A stretch of 43,074 nucleotides of DNA from CAZXVW01 sp964644025. GTDB lineage: Bacteria > Acidobacteriota > Terriglobia > Bryobacterales > Bryobacteraceae. The notes below the pieces were generated by a model. That model did no database searches. It was not told the origin of the DNA and saw only the letters and a list, made by a program, of their open reading frames with translations. Location: contig CAZXVW010000009.1 of the NCBI GenBank assembly GCA_964644025.1, positions 1-43,074 of the forward strand. Direction: 5' to 3'. A program made the translations under genes and the position numbers. Shown here one piece after another: positions 1 to 7,052 of the stretch; position 1 is the first letter of the stretch; the number at the start of each line of letters is the position of its first letter.

Positions 1-31
1 GCGAGGGGATGCGGAGTGAGGTGCGCTGGAA

Positions 32-383
32 TGGTGGAGGCGGCGGGAGTCGAACCCGCGTCCGGGAATGTTCGCCGCCGGAAGCCTACGTGCGTAGCCG
101 ATTCTAAAGGTTCGGTTACCGCCGCAAAACCGGCAAGAGCGACGGTTCCCTAGTCCGATTGGTTCTCAGCCTGGGGCTCCGGACCGAAGCCTTGCGCCTA
201 TCCCGCGAGTCGACGCTCGCTGACCGCCATGCGGGCCTGGCGGCCGGAGCGGCCACCTGCTAATCAGGCGGCGTATGCAAACTGCGTATCGGCAGTTGTT
301 GTTTTTCCGATCGTTTTACGGGAGCTCGGAACCCGGCACGCCTTCCGACGTCAATCCAATCCCGTCGAAACCGTTACGCCCCC
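32..383 (-). ncRNA. ssrA: tmRNA (transfer-messenger RNA)
   Basis: This is a one-piece tmRNA that rescues stalled ribosomes. Read on the minus strand, the 5' end at 383 begins GGGGGCGTAACGGTTTCGAC, the usual tmRNA opening. The 3' end carries a T-arm with GGTTCGACTCCC and finishes in CCA at 32. The first seven bases pair with the seven before ACCA, with one G-U pair, giving the alanine acceptor stem. The 352-nt length is normal. The mRNA-like part encodes a tag ending AYAA. No separate promoter was identified. Confidence is high because both tRNA-like ends are recognisable and pair. Confidence 0.96.
264..293 (-). other. tmRNA proteolysis-tag reading frame (ADTQFAYAA)
   Basis: Inside the tmRNA the resume codon GCC at 291-293 opens the frame GCC GAT ACG CAG TTT GCA TAC GCC GCC TGA, giving ADTQFAYAA. 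With the alanine carried by the tmRNA the appended tag would be AADTQFAYAA. The hydrophobic, alanine-rich end fits recognition by ClpXP and similar proteases. The frame was chosen from the stop codon and the typical ending; the exact resume position is inferred. Confidence 0.8.
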
Positions 384-515
384 ACTTCCACTTTCTATGC
401 TACCACCAACCGCCCGCCTTTCAACGGCGAAATCGCCGGCGGGGTGAGATTTTGAACATCTTTCAACCCTTGCCGAAGCCGGCCGGAATGAGTCATGATG
501 TAACGGACCCTTGTG

Positions 516-857
516 ATGGCCGAGACCGTCGTTACCCCGGACGTCGAGCTTACCAGCCAGGAGGAGCTGACGCCCTTGTACCACGTCGTGCTGCTCGATG
601 ACGATGAACACACCTACGCCTACGTCATCGAGATGTTGCAGAAACTGTTCTTGTTCTCGAAAGCGAAGGCCTACCAGCACGCCGTCGAGGTCGATACGAC
701 CGGCCGCACCATCGTGCTCACTTGCGAACTGCCGCAGGCCGAGTTTGCGCGCGACCAGATCCAGTCCTACGGCGCGGACTGGCGCATGCCGCAGTCGAAA
801 GGCTCGATGTCCGCGATTATCGAACCGGCCGGCGGGAGCCCGAAAGCGACCGAGTAG
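516..857 (+). CDS. clpS: ATP-dependent Clp protease adaptor ClpS
   Basis: ClpS delivers N-degron substrates to ClpAP. The 113-residue protein has the ClpS core (about residues 20-85): a PLYHVVLLDDDEHTYAYV segment, a helix ending LQKLFLFS, then GRTIVLTCELPQAEFARDQI. Length is typical. GTG (513) and ATG (516) are adjacent; ATG is chosen. Odd points: the position where E. coli ClpS has the substrate-binding Asn (NDD) is Asp here (DDD). The His normally just before the beta-turn is also not obvious (EVDTTGR). N-degron specificity may therefore differ. clpA is not adjacent. The family call is firm; altered specificity is inference. Confidence 0.9.
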   Translation: MAETVVTPDVELTSQEELTPLYHVVLLDDDEHTYAYVIEMLQKLFLFSKAKAYQHAVEVDTTGRTIVLTCELPQAEFARDQIQSYGADWRMPQSKGSMSAIIEPAGGSPKATE

Positions 858-928
858 CCCGGCCCGGAGCCATAGCTTAGGCGGAGGAGCGGGAGGCGGG
901 CGCCGCCGGTCACGCCATCCGCGCGGGG

Positions 929-1750
929 TTGTCCGGTAAGCGCGTTTCCTGCTACAAGGGAAGTTCCGAGGAGGCAGCGATCGTCAGAATCTGCGTCTTA
1001 GCCAGCAGCAGCTCGGGGAACTCGACATTCATCGGCACCGAGCGGACGCGTATCCTAATCGACGCCGGTCTGAGCCGGAAGGCGACTTTCGAGCGGCTCG
1101 CCGCGATCGGCGAGGACCCGGGAAAACTCGACGCCATCGTGCTGACCCATGAGCACAGCGACCACGTCGCCGGGCTGGGGCTGATCGCCCGGACGTTGGA
1201 CATTCCCGTCTGGATGACAACGCTGACTGCTCCGGCCATTGCTTGGGATGATTACGAGCCGAAGCTGGAGACCTTCCAGGCCGGCTCGGAATTCCGCATC
1301 GGCGAGATCGACATTCGCAGCTTCACGATCCCGCACGACGCCGCCGACCCGGTCGGCTACTGCCTGCGCACGCAGGGCTTGAAACTCGGCATCGTCACCG
1401 ACCTGGGCTATATTCCGGATTCAGTGAAGTTTCACCTCCAGGGAACGGACTTCCTGCTGCTGGAGTCCAACCACGACCTGGAGATGCTGAAGGTGGGCCC
1501 TTATCCCTGGCCCGTCAAGCAACGGGTGATGAGCCGGAAAGGACATCTCTCCAACGAGGTGGTCTCTGATTTCATCGCCGCGGAGCTGGCTTCGTCCACC
1601 CGGACGCTGGTGCTGGGACACCTCAGTGAGCACAACAATCATCCCGAGATTGCCCGGATGTCGGCGCAGGAGGCGCTCGACGAGCGGAGATTGGACACCC
1701 GGCTGGTGGTGGCTGTGCCACGACGGCAAACCGCCGTGTTTCAACTCTGA
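929..1750 (+). CDS. MBL-fold metallo-hydrolase, YycJ/WalJ type
   Basis: This is a metallo-beta-lactamase-fold hydrolase, probably a nuclease or phosphodiesterase of the YycJ group. The N terminus VRICVLASSSSGNST matches the family opening. The zinc motif is LTHEHSDHVAGL, with later Asp and His ligands in VTDLGY and LGHLSEHNNHPE. The first legal start is TTG at 929. The family opening instead aligns at 980-985, where a strong GAGGAGG (968-974) stands five bases before ATC (980) with no ATG, GTG or TTG. The true start may thus be the rare codon ATC, giving 256 residues. purB follows 18 bp downstream, probably in the same transcript. The exact substrate is unknown. Confidence 0.9.
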   Translation: MSGKRVSCYKGSSEEAAIVRICVLASSSSGNSTFIGTERTRILIDAGLSRKATFERLAAIGEDPGKLDAIVLTHEHSDHVAGLGLIARTLDIPVWMTTLTAPAIAWDDYEPKLETFQAGSEFRIGEIDIRSFTIPHDAADPVGYCLRTQGLKLGIVTDLGYIPDSVKFHLQGTDFLLLESNHDLEMLKVGPYPWPVKQRVMSRKGHLSNEVVSDFIAAELASSTRTLVLGHLSEHNNHPEIARMSAQEALDERRLDTRLVVAVPRRQTAVFQL

Positions 1751-1768
1751 GACCGAGAGAAAGCAACG

Positions 1769-3103
1769 ATGATTGAACGATATACACGCCCGGAAATGGG
1801 CCGGATCTGGAGCCTGGAGAACAAGTACCGCCAATGGCTGGAGGTGGAGCTGGCCGCCGCGGAAGTCCTCGCCGAGCTGGGGCAGGTGCCCGCCGAGGCC
1901 GCCCGGCTGCTCCGCCGGCATGCCGGCTTCACCGTGGAGCGGATTCTCGAGATCGAAAGCGAAGTGAAGCACGACGTGATCGCCTTCACCACGGCGGTGG
2001 CCGAGACGATGGCGAAGGCCGGCGCCGCCGACGCCTCGCGCTGGCTGCATTACGGGCTGACCTCGAACGACGTGGTCGATACGGCCCAGGCGCTGCAAAT
2101 CCAGCAGGCGTCGGCCCGGATCCTGGACGGCGCGGACCAGCTCCTGGAGGTTCTGAAACAGCGGGCCCAGGAATTCCGCCACGCGATCCAGGTGGGCCGG
2201 ACCCATGGAGTGCACGCCGAGCCGATCACGTTCGGCCTGAAGCTGGCGCTCTGGTATGACGAGCTGCGCCGGAACCGCGGAAGGTTTGCCGCGGCGGCCG
2301 AGGAGATCCGCGTCGGCAAGACCTCCGGAGCGGTGGGCACGTTCGGCCACATCGGTCCGGAAGCTGAGGAGCGCATTTGCGAGAAACTGGGCCTGCGGCC
2401 GGCGGCGATCACCAACCAGGTGATTTCGCGGGACCGGCACGCCGCTTACCTCGCCATGCTCGGGCTCATCACGGCCACTCTGGAGAAGATCGCCTTGGAA
2501 ATCAGGCACTTGCAGCGCACCGAAGTGCGGGAGGCCGAAGAGCCGTTCGCCAGGGGCCAGAAGGGCAGTTCCGCGATGCCCCACAAGCGCAACCCGATCG
2601 TTTGCGAACAGATCTGCGGGCTGGCCCGCCTGGTCCGCTCCAATGTCCAGGCTGGGTACGAGAACATCGCCCTGTGGCACGAGCGGGATATCTCGCATTC
2701 CTCGGTCGAGCGGGTGATCCTGCCGGATTCCACTATCCTCACCGATTACCTGCTGGCCAAGACGCACTGGCTGGTCAAGGGAATGCGGGTTCATCCGGAA
2801 CGCATGAGGAGGAACCTGGATTTGACCGGCGGGTTGATCTTTTCCGGGCAGCTTCTGCTGGATTTGACCGCGGCCGGGATGCTGCGCGAGACAGCCTATA
2901 AGCTGGTGCAATCCCATGCGATGAAGGCCTGGCAAGAGGAGACCAGCTTCCGGGAGGCCATCGAGGCAGACCCGGAGGTGCGCGCGCTACTGACGCCGAA
3001 GCAGATCGCCCGGAGCTTCTCCGTGGAGCGCCAGCTTGCCAATGTGGACCGGATTTTCGCCCGGGTGTTCGCCGGGGAGCGGCAGGTTGCTCCAGCCCGT
3101 TAG
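1769..3103 (+). CDS. purB: Adenylosuccinate lyase
   Basis: PurB acts twice in purine synthesis, releasing fumarate from SAICAR and from adenylosuccinate in the cytoplasm. The 444-residue protein begins MIERYTRPEMGRIWSLENKY, as in bacterial PurB. It carries RTHGVHAEPITFGLK (catalytic His region), TSNDVVDTA, and the superfamily signature GSSAMPHKRNP near residue 267. Length is normal. The ATG at 1769 has a weak purine-rich site (GAGAAAG) upstream. The gene lies 18 bp after the YycJ-type hydrolase and before an O-methyltransferase, so the three may be co-transcribed. No defect is visible. Confidence 0.97.
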   Translation: MIERYTRPEMGRIWSLENKYRQWLEVELAAAEVLAELGQVPAEAARLLRRHAGFTVERILEIESEVKHDVIAFTTAVAETMAKAGAADASRWLHYGLTSNDVVDTAQALQIQQASARILDGADQLLEVLKQRAQEFRHAIQVGRTHGVHAEPITFGLKLALWYDELRRNRGRFAAAAEEIRVGKTSGAVGTFGHIGPEAEERICEKLGLRPAAITNQVISRDRHAAYLAMLGLITATLEKIALEIRHLQRTEVREAEEPFARGQKGSSAMPHKRNPIVCEQICGLARLVRSNVQAGYENIALWHERDISHSSVERVILPDSTILTDYLLAKTHWLVKGMRVHPERMRRNLDLTGGLIFSGQLLLDLTAAGMLRETAYKLVQSHAMKAWQEETSFREAIEADPEVRALLTPKQIARSFSVERQLANVDRIFARVFAGERQVAPAR

Positions 3104-3140
3104 CCGGGACTGCCGCTGAGCCGTTTGACTGGGGATAGGA

Positions 3141-3761
3141 ATGATCTTGAACCCTGATATCGAAAAATACATCTACGGGTTGCTCCCGCCCAGGGATCCG
3201 TTGCTGGCCGAAATGGAGGCCGTGGCGGAGCGAGAGCACATCCCGATCGTGGGCCCGGCGGTGGCCGGGCTACTGGCCCAACTGGTGATCATTTCCGGCG
3301 CCCGGCGTATCTTCGAACTGGGTTCGGCCATCGGATACTCGACCCTCTGGCTGGCTCGGGCGGCCGGGGAAGGCGCCGAGGTGCACTACACGGATGCCAG
3401 CGAGGAAAACGCGCGGCGTGCCCGGGCCTACTTCGAGCGCGCCGGCGTGGCCGACCGCATTCGAATCCACGTGGGCGATGCCCTGGCGTCGCTGGCCGCC
3501 ACCAGCGGCGAGTTCGATTTCGTCTTCAACGACATTGACAAGCGCGGTTATCCGGCGGTGATGAAAGCGGTACCATTACGCCTGAAGCCGGGAGGACTGT
3601 TCGTCAGCGACAATGCGTTGTGGCACGGCCGGGTGCTGAATCCGGACGACGAGAAATCGCGAAACGTGGTCGAGTTCGACAGTAACCTCTTCACAAGAAA
3701 GGACTTCTGCACCACGCTCATTCCGCTCCGGGACGGCGTCCTGGTCGGCGTGAAAAGGTGA
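3141..3761 (+). CDS. Class I SAM-dependent O-methyltransferase (COMT-like)
   Basis: This 206-residue methyltransferase resembles the small, metal-dependent catechol-type O-methyltransferases. The SAM-binding motif I is IFELGSAIGYSTLWLA near residues 56-71, followed by an acidic strand end (YTDAS). DFVFNDIDKRGYP provides the conserved Asp pair for metal or substrate binding. GGLFVSDNALWHGRV is the usual late strand. ATG 3141 follows GGGGATAGGA. The gene starts 37 bp after purB and runs the same way. The substrate cannot be read from sequence. Confidence 0.9.
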   Translation: MILNPDIEKYIYGLLPPRDPLLAEMEAVAEREHIPIVGPAVAGLLAQLVIISGARRIFELGSAIGYSTLWLARAAGEGAEVHYTDASEENARRARAYFERAGVADRIRIHVGDALASLAATSGEFDFVFNDIDKRGYPAVMKAVPLRLKPGGLFVSDNALWHGRVLNPDDEKSRNVVEFDSNLFTRKDFCTTLIPLRDGVLVGVKR

Positions 3762-3853
3762 TTTCGGCCCCGGAAGGCGGCGCCAGCGGCGAGGAGTACT
3801 ACCCGGGAAACACATTAGCCTAAATTCGCAGGTCTGATTCGGTTGGTTTCGGT

Positions 3854-3859
3854 TACACT
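3854..3859 (+). promoter_or_regulatory. Candidate -10 element for the receiver gene
   Basis: TACACT preceded by GGT resembles the -10 elements seen before several other genes in this window. No convincing -35 was found. The leader to ATG 3917 would be about 50 nt. Confidence 0.35.
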
Positions 3860-3916
3860 GGTAAGTGAGGGAAGATGGCGGGACGTTGCCCCGGGGGAAG
3901 AGAGTGATCGAAAGCG

Positions 3917-4357
3917 ATGAGTTGTGTGACTGAGCCTGCCAAGACCGCGGTTGCGCTGGCCAGGGTTCTGTTGGTGGACGACGAACCTGCTTCCCGGTTA
4001 GCCCTGCAGGCCATTCTCCGGGCAGGCGGATACGAAGTGGACGCGGCCGCCTCGGCGGCGGAAGCGGTCCGAAAGCTGAACGAGGGCGAATACGAACTAG
4101 TGCTGACGGACCTGCGCATGGAGTCGCCCGAGGCCGGCTTGCGCGTGCTGGCACACGCCAGGATTGTGGATTACAAGCCTGCCACCGCCTTGATCACCAC
4201 TTACCAGGATGGGAAGGTGCCACAAACGTCAGCGGGCGCGGACCAGCCGCTGTTGATCGCCCCTGAGGACCTTCCGGAATTGCTCACCAAGGTCGCGGAC
4301 CTGATCGGCGAGCGTGTCACCCGGCGCGTGGCGCGGGCGTTGCGCCGCACCGGCTGA
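3917..4357 (+). CDS. Stand-alone response-regulator receiver protein, atypical
   Basis: This is a 146-residue CheY-like receiver domain without an output domain. The N-terminal acidic pair is in VLLVDDEP, the phospho-acceptor Asp is in LVLTDLRM, and the switch Thr is in ALITTYQ. The invariant Lys-Pro of receivers is replaced: the region reads LLIAPEDLPELL, with Ala where Lys is expected. Phosphorylation-driven switching may therefore be weakened or work differently. No histidine kinase is nearby. A candidate -10 element (TACACT, 3854-3859) lies upstream. The receiver fold is clear; its partner is unknown. Confidence 0.85.
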   Translation: MSCVTEPAKTAVALARVLLVDDEPASRLALQAILRAGGYEVDAAASAAEAVRKLNEGEYELVLTDLRMESPEAGLRVLAHARIVDYKPATALITTYQDGKVPQTSAGADQPLLIAPEDLPELLTKVADLIGERVTRRVARALRRTG

Positions 4358-4401
4358 GTTTCGCCGCGGCGCGCCCCTGCCGGGCGCTTTCCTGATTATC
4401 G

Positions 4402-5808
4402 TCAAGGCTGTTTCTTCTTGGGCATCGGTGCGTGAGTCGCCTTGCGCCACGCCACCAGCCGCTCGTGCAACTCGCGCGCTTTATCCGGCATCTTCGTGGC
4501 CAGGTTGTTTTGTTCGGAGATGTCGGCGCGCAAGTTGTAGAGTTCGATGGTTCCGGTTTCGAAGAACTCGATGAGCTTGTAATCGCCCATCCGGATGGCG
4601 CCGGCCGGCGTGGTTCTCCAGGCGCCGACATCCGCCTTGCCCTGGAGATAGCCGGGGAAATGCCAGTAGAGGGGAGGGCGTGCGGCTCTGGCCCGGCCAC
4701 CGGAAGCCAGGACCGGGAGGAAGCTGGTCCCATCCAGGACCTGGTCCGGATCCAGCTTCGCGCCGGCAATCTCGGCCAGCGTCGGGTAGAAGTCGACATT
4801 GATGACGGGGACGTCGGAAACGCTGCCCGGTTTGGTCACGCCCGGGTAGCGGACGATGAGCGGCACCCTGATGCCGCCTTCATAGAGCATTCCCTTGCCG
4901 CCGCGGAGCGGGGCGTTATCGGTGATTTCGTTCGCTTCGACGCCGGCCCGGTGATAGCCGCCGACGCCGCCGTTGTCCGAGTAGAAAATGACCACCGTGC
5001 GATCGGCGAGCCCGACCTCATCCAGCGTCTGGAGGATGCGGCCGACGCCCTGGTCGAGGCTGTCGATCATGGCCGCGTAGACGGGATTGCTCTGCCCTCC
5101 CACCGGGGGCTTGCGTTTCCACTTGGCCACCAGGTCCGGCTTGGCGCTCAGCGGCGTGTGGACGGCGTAATGGGGCAGATAGAGGAAGAAGGGGCGGTCG
5201 CGGTTCGCCTTGATGAACCGGACGGCCTCCTCGGTGAGCCGGTCAGTGAGGTATTCGCCCGGGGGGCCGTCGATGAGGTTGGGGTTGTTGTAAGGGCTAA
5301 AGTAACCTCCGCGGCCGGGGGCGCCCCGCTCGTTGCCGCCGATGTTGATGTCGAAGCCTTGGTTTGTCGGCAGATACTTGCCACCGCCCAGATGCCACTT
5401 CCCCATGCTGGCGGTCCGGTAGCCGGCGGCGTGGAGGACCTCGGCCACGGTGACCACACTCAGGGCGAGTTCAGTGCGGTTGGGGACCGGAATCATCTTG
5501 CGGAATTTCTCCAGTCCGCGGGCGCCGGAACCCACCGTGTAGATGCCCGTGCGCGGTGCATACTGGCCGCTCATCAGGGCGGCCCGCGTCGGCGCGCAGT
5601 TCGGGCAGGCGTAGGCGCTGGTGAATTTCATGCCGGCGGCGGCCAGCGAATCGATGTTCGGGGTTTCGTAATACTGGCTCCCGTAGCTGGACAGGTCCGC
5701 CCAGCCGAGGTCATCGGCGACGATGAAAATGATGTTGGGCCGGGCGGCGGGTGCGGGGAGCGGGGCACCCAGAGCCAGTGTCAAAAGACTCAGCAGTACC
5801 GTTTTCAT
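4402..5808 (-). CDS. Secreted sulfatase (Cys type), arylsulfatase family
   Basis: This 468-residue sulfatase would hydrolyse sulfate esters after its active-site Cys is converted to formylglycine. A signal peptide covers about residues 1-22. The metal pair is in IVADDLGWAD, the maturation motif CAPTR starts at Cys71, GKWHLGGGK supplies the Lys/His, and YSDNGG gives the second Asp/Asn pair. All key residues are present. The start could be GTG 5811 or ATG 5808. A -10 element TGGTACACT ends 9 nt before the ATG, so the mRNA is probably nearly leaderless. It is divergent from the mannonate-dehydratase-like gene. No maturase is in the window. Substrate unknown. Confidence 0.95.
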   Translation of the reverse strand: MKTVLLSLLTLALGAPLPAPAARPNIIFIVADDLGWADLSSYGSQYYETPNIDSLAAAGMKFTSAYACPNCAPTRAALMSGQYAPRTGIYTVGSGARGLEKFRKMIPVPNRTELALSVVTVAEVLHAAGYRTASMGKWHLGGGKYLPTNQGFDINIGGNERGAPGRGGYFSPYNNPNLIDGPPGEYLTDRLTEEAVRFIKANRDRPFFLYLPHYAVHTPLSAKPDLVAKWKRKPPVGGQSNPVYAAMIDSLDQGVGRILQTLDEVGLADRTVVIFYSDNGGVGGYHRAGVEANEITDNAPLRGGKGMLYEGGIRVPLIVRYPGVTKPGSVSDVPVINVDFYPTLAEIAGAKLDPDQVLDGTSFLPVLASGGRARAARPPLYWHFPGYLQGKADVGAWRTTPAGAIRMGDYKLIEFFETGTIELYNLRADISEQNNLATKMPDKARELHERLVAWRKATHAPMPKKKQP

Positions 5809-5817
5809 CACGAATGC

Positions 5818-5823
5818 AGTGTA
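5818..5823 (-). promoter_or_regulatory. -10 element (TACACT) of the leftward sulfatase
   Basis: On the minus strand TGG TACACT forms an extended -10. It is the mirror image of the element at 5872-5877 that serves the rightward gene; the ten-base arms 5818-5827 and 5868-5877 are perfect inverted copies. Confidence 0.55.
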
Positions 5824-5871
5824 CCACTCCCAGCGCCCATGCGGAATTGGGGGCCGGTGAGGCGGTCGTGG

Positions 5872-5877
5872 TACACT
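5872..5877 (+). promoter_or_regulatory. -10 element (TACACT) of the mannonate-dehydratase-like gene
   Basis: GTGGTACACT ends 8 nt before ATG 5886, so transcription would begin at or just before the start codon. No Shine-Dalgarno sequence is present, as expected for a leaderless mRNA. Confidence 0.55.
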
Positions 5878-5885
5878 TGACCGGC

Positions 5886-6983
5886 ATGAAACGGCGAGAT
5901 TTTATGTCCCTGAGCGCGGCCGGGGCGGCGGGCGCCGCCTGCGGGGGACCACGGGCCACCGAGCCGGCTGCTGGCGGCAAGCGCGTCCGGTTTTACCTCG
6001 GCTGCCAGAGCGGGCCCACTACGGACGAGCGGCTGGCGTTCTTCAAGCGGCATGGGGTGGAGCACATTTGCGGCTGGCCGGACGGCTGGCGCCAGTTGCG
6101 CTACTACAAAGTGGAGGACCTGGAGAAGCTGCGGGAGCGATGTGAGCGGCACGGAGTCCAGCTCGAAATGGTAGGCGCCCCGTTTCTGACCTCTTCCCAC
6201 ATTGACCGCGAGAAGCGGCCGGCGATCTTGCTGGGCGAGGACCCGGAGCGCGAGCGCGACATCGACGACATCCAGCGCACCATTGAAAGCTGCGCCAAAG
6301 CCGGCGTGCCGGCCATGAAATATAACATGAGCATCCTGGGCGTGCTGCGCACCGGCCGCACCCCGGGCCGCGGCGGCATCAGCCTGAGCACCTGGAAGCT
6401 GGCCGATGCCAGGCCCGACAAGCCCAGAACGCGGGCCGGCGAGGTCACGGCCGACATTTTCTGGGAGCGAATCGCCTATTTCCTGGGAAGGGTGGTTCCG
6501 GTAGCCAATGAATTCAAGGTGCGGCTGGCCTGCCACCCGCATGACCCCGGAGTACCTCCGGAGGGCTACCAGGGGGTGAACCGGGTGCTGGGCACCGTGG
6601 AAGGGCTGAAGAGATTCGTCTCCATCCACGAGAACCCGTATCACGGCTTGAACTTCTGCCAGGGCTCGGTGGCGGAGATGCTGGAAGAACCGGGCAAACA
6701 GATCTACGACGTCATCCGCTACTTCGGCGAACGCAAGAAGATCTTCAACGTCCACTTCCGCAACATCCGCGGCCGGCGCGACGACTTTGTCGAAACTTTC
6801 CCGGACAACGGGGACGTGGACATGGTCAAGGCGGCGATGGTCTACAAGGAAACCGGCTATCCTTACATGCTGATGCCGGATCATGTGCCGCAACACCCCG
6901 GGGACCCCAGGCACCTGCAGGCGTTCGCCTTCTGTTACGGCTATATCCGCGCCGTCATCCAGGCAGTGGAGGAGCTGGGCTGA
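5886..6983 (+). CDS. Mannonate dehydratase (UxuA)-like TIM-barrel protein with Tat signal
   Basis: UxuA converts D-mannonate to 2-keto-3-deoxygluconate in uronate catabolism. This 365-residue protein has the family landmarks: LACHPHDPG, NFCQGS, NVHFRN followed by FVETFPDNGDVDM, and MPDHVP. The His, Cys, His and Asp metal ligands are therefore all kept. Unusually it begins MKRRDFMSLSAAGAAGAACGG, a twin-arginine signal possibly with a lipid-attachment Cys, so it should be exported folded. UxuA proper is cytoplasmic; the real substrate may be another sugar acid. It is divergent from one sulfatase and followed 69 bp later by another. Confidence 0.87.
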   Translation: MKRRDFMSLSAAGAAGAACGGPRATEPAAGGKRVRFYLGCQSGPTTDERLAFFKRHGVEHICGWPDGWRQLRYYKVEDLEKLRERCERHGVQLEMVGAPFLTSSHIDREKRPAILLGEDPERERDIDDIQRTIESCAKAGVPAMKYNMSILGVLRTGRTPGRGGISLSTWKLADARPDKPRTRAGEVTADIFWERIAYFLGRVVPVANEFKVRLACHPHDPGVPPEGYQGVNRVLGTVEGLKRFVSIHENPYHGLNFCQGSVAEMLEEPGKQIYDVIRYFGERKKIFNVHFRNIRGRRDDFVETFPDNGDVDMVKAAMVYKETGYPYMLMPDHVPQHPGDPRHLQAFAFCYGYIRAVIQAVEELG

Positions 6984-7052
6984 CCGGACCGCCCGGCCGC
7001 CCTGGTCTTCCCGGGTGAGCGAGGGCGGCACAAAAGGAATACCATAAACGAC

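Noticed and set aside
1421..2935. 504-codon minus-strand ORF opposite purB
   Set aside because: It is the antisense shadow of the clear purB gene in GC-rich DNA and shows no family motifs.
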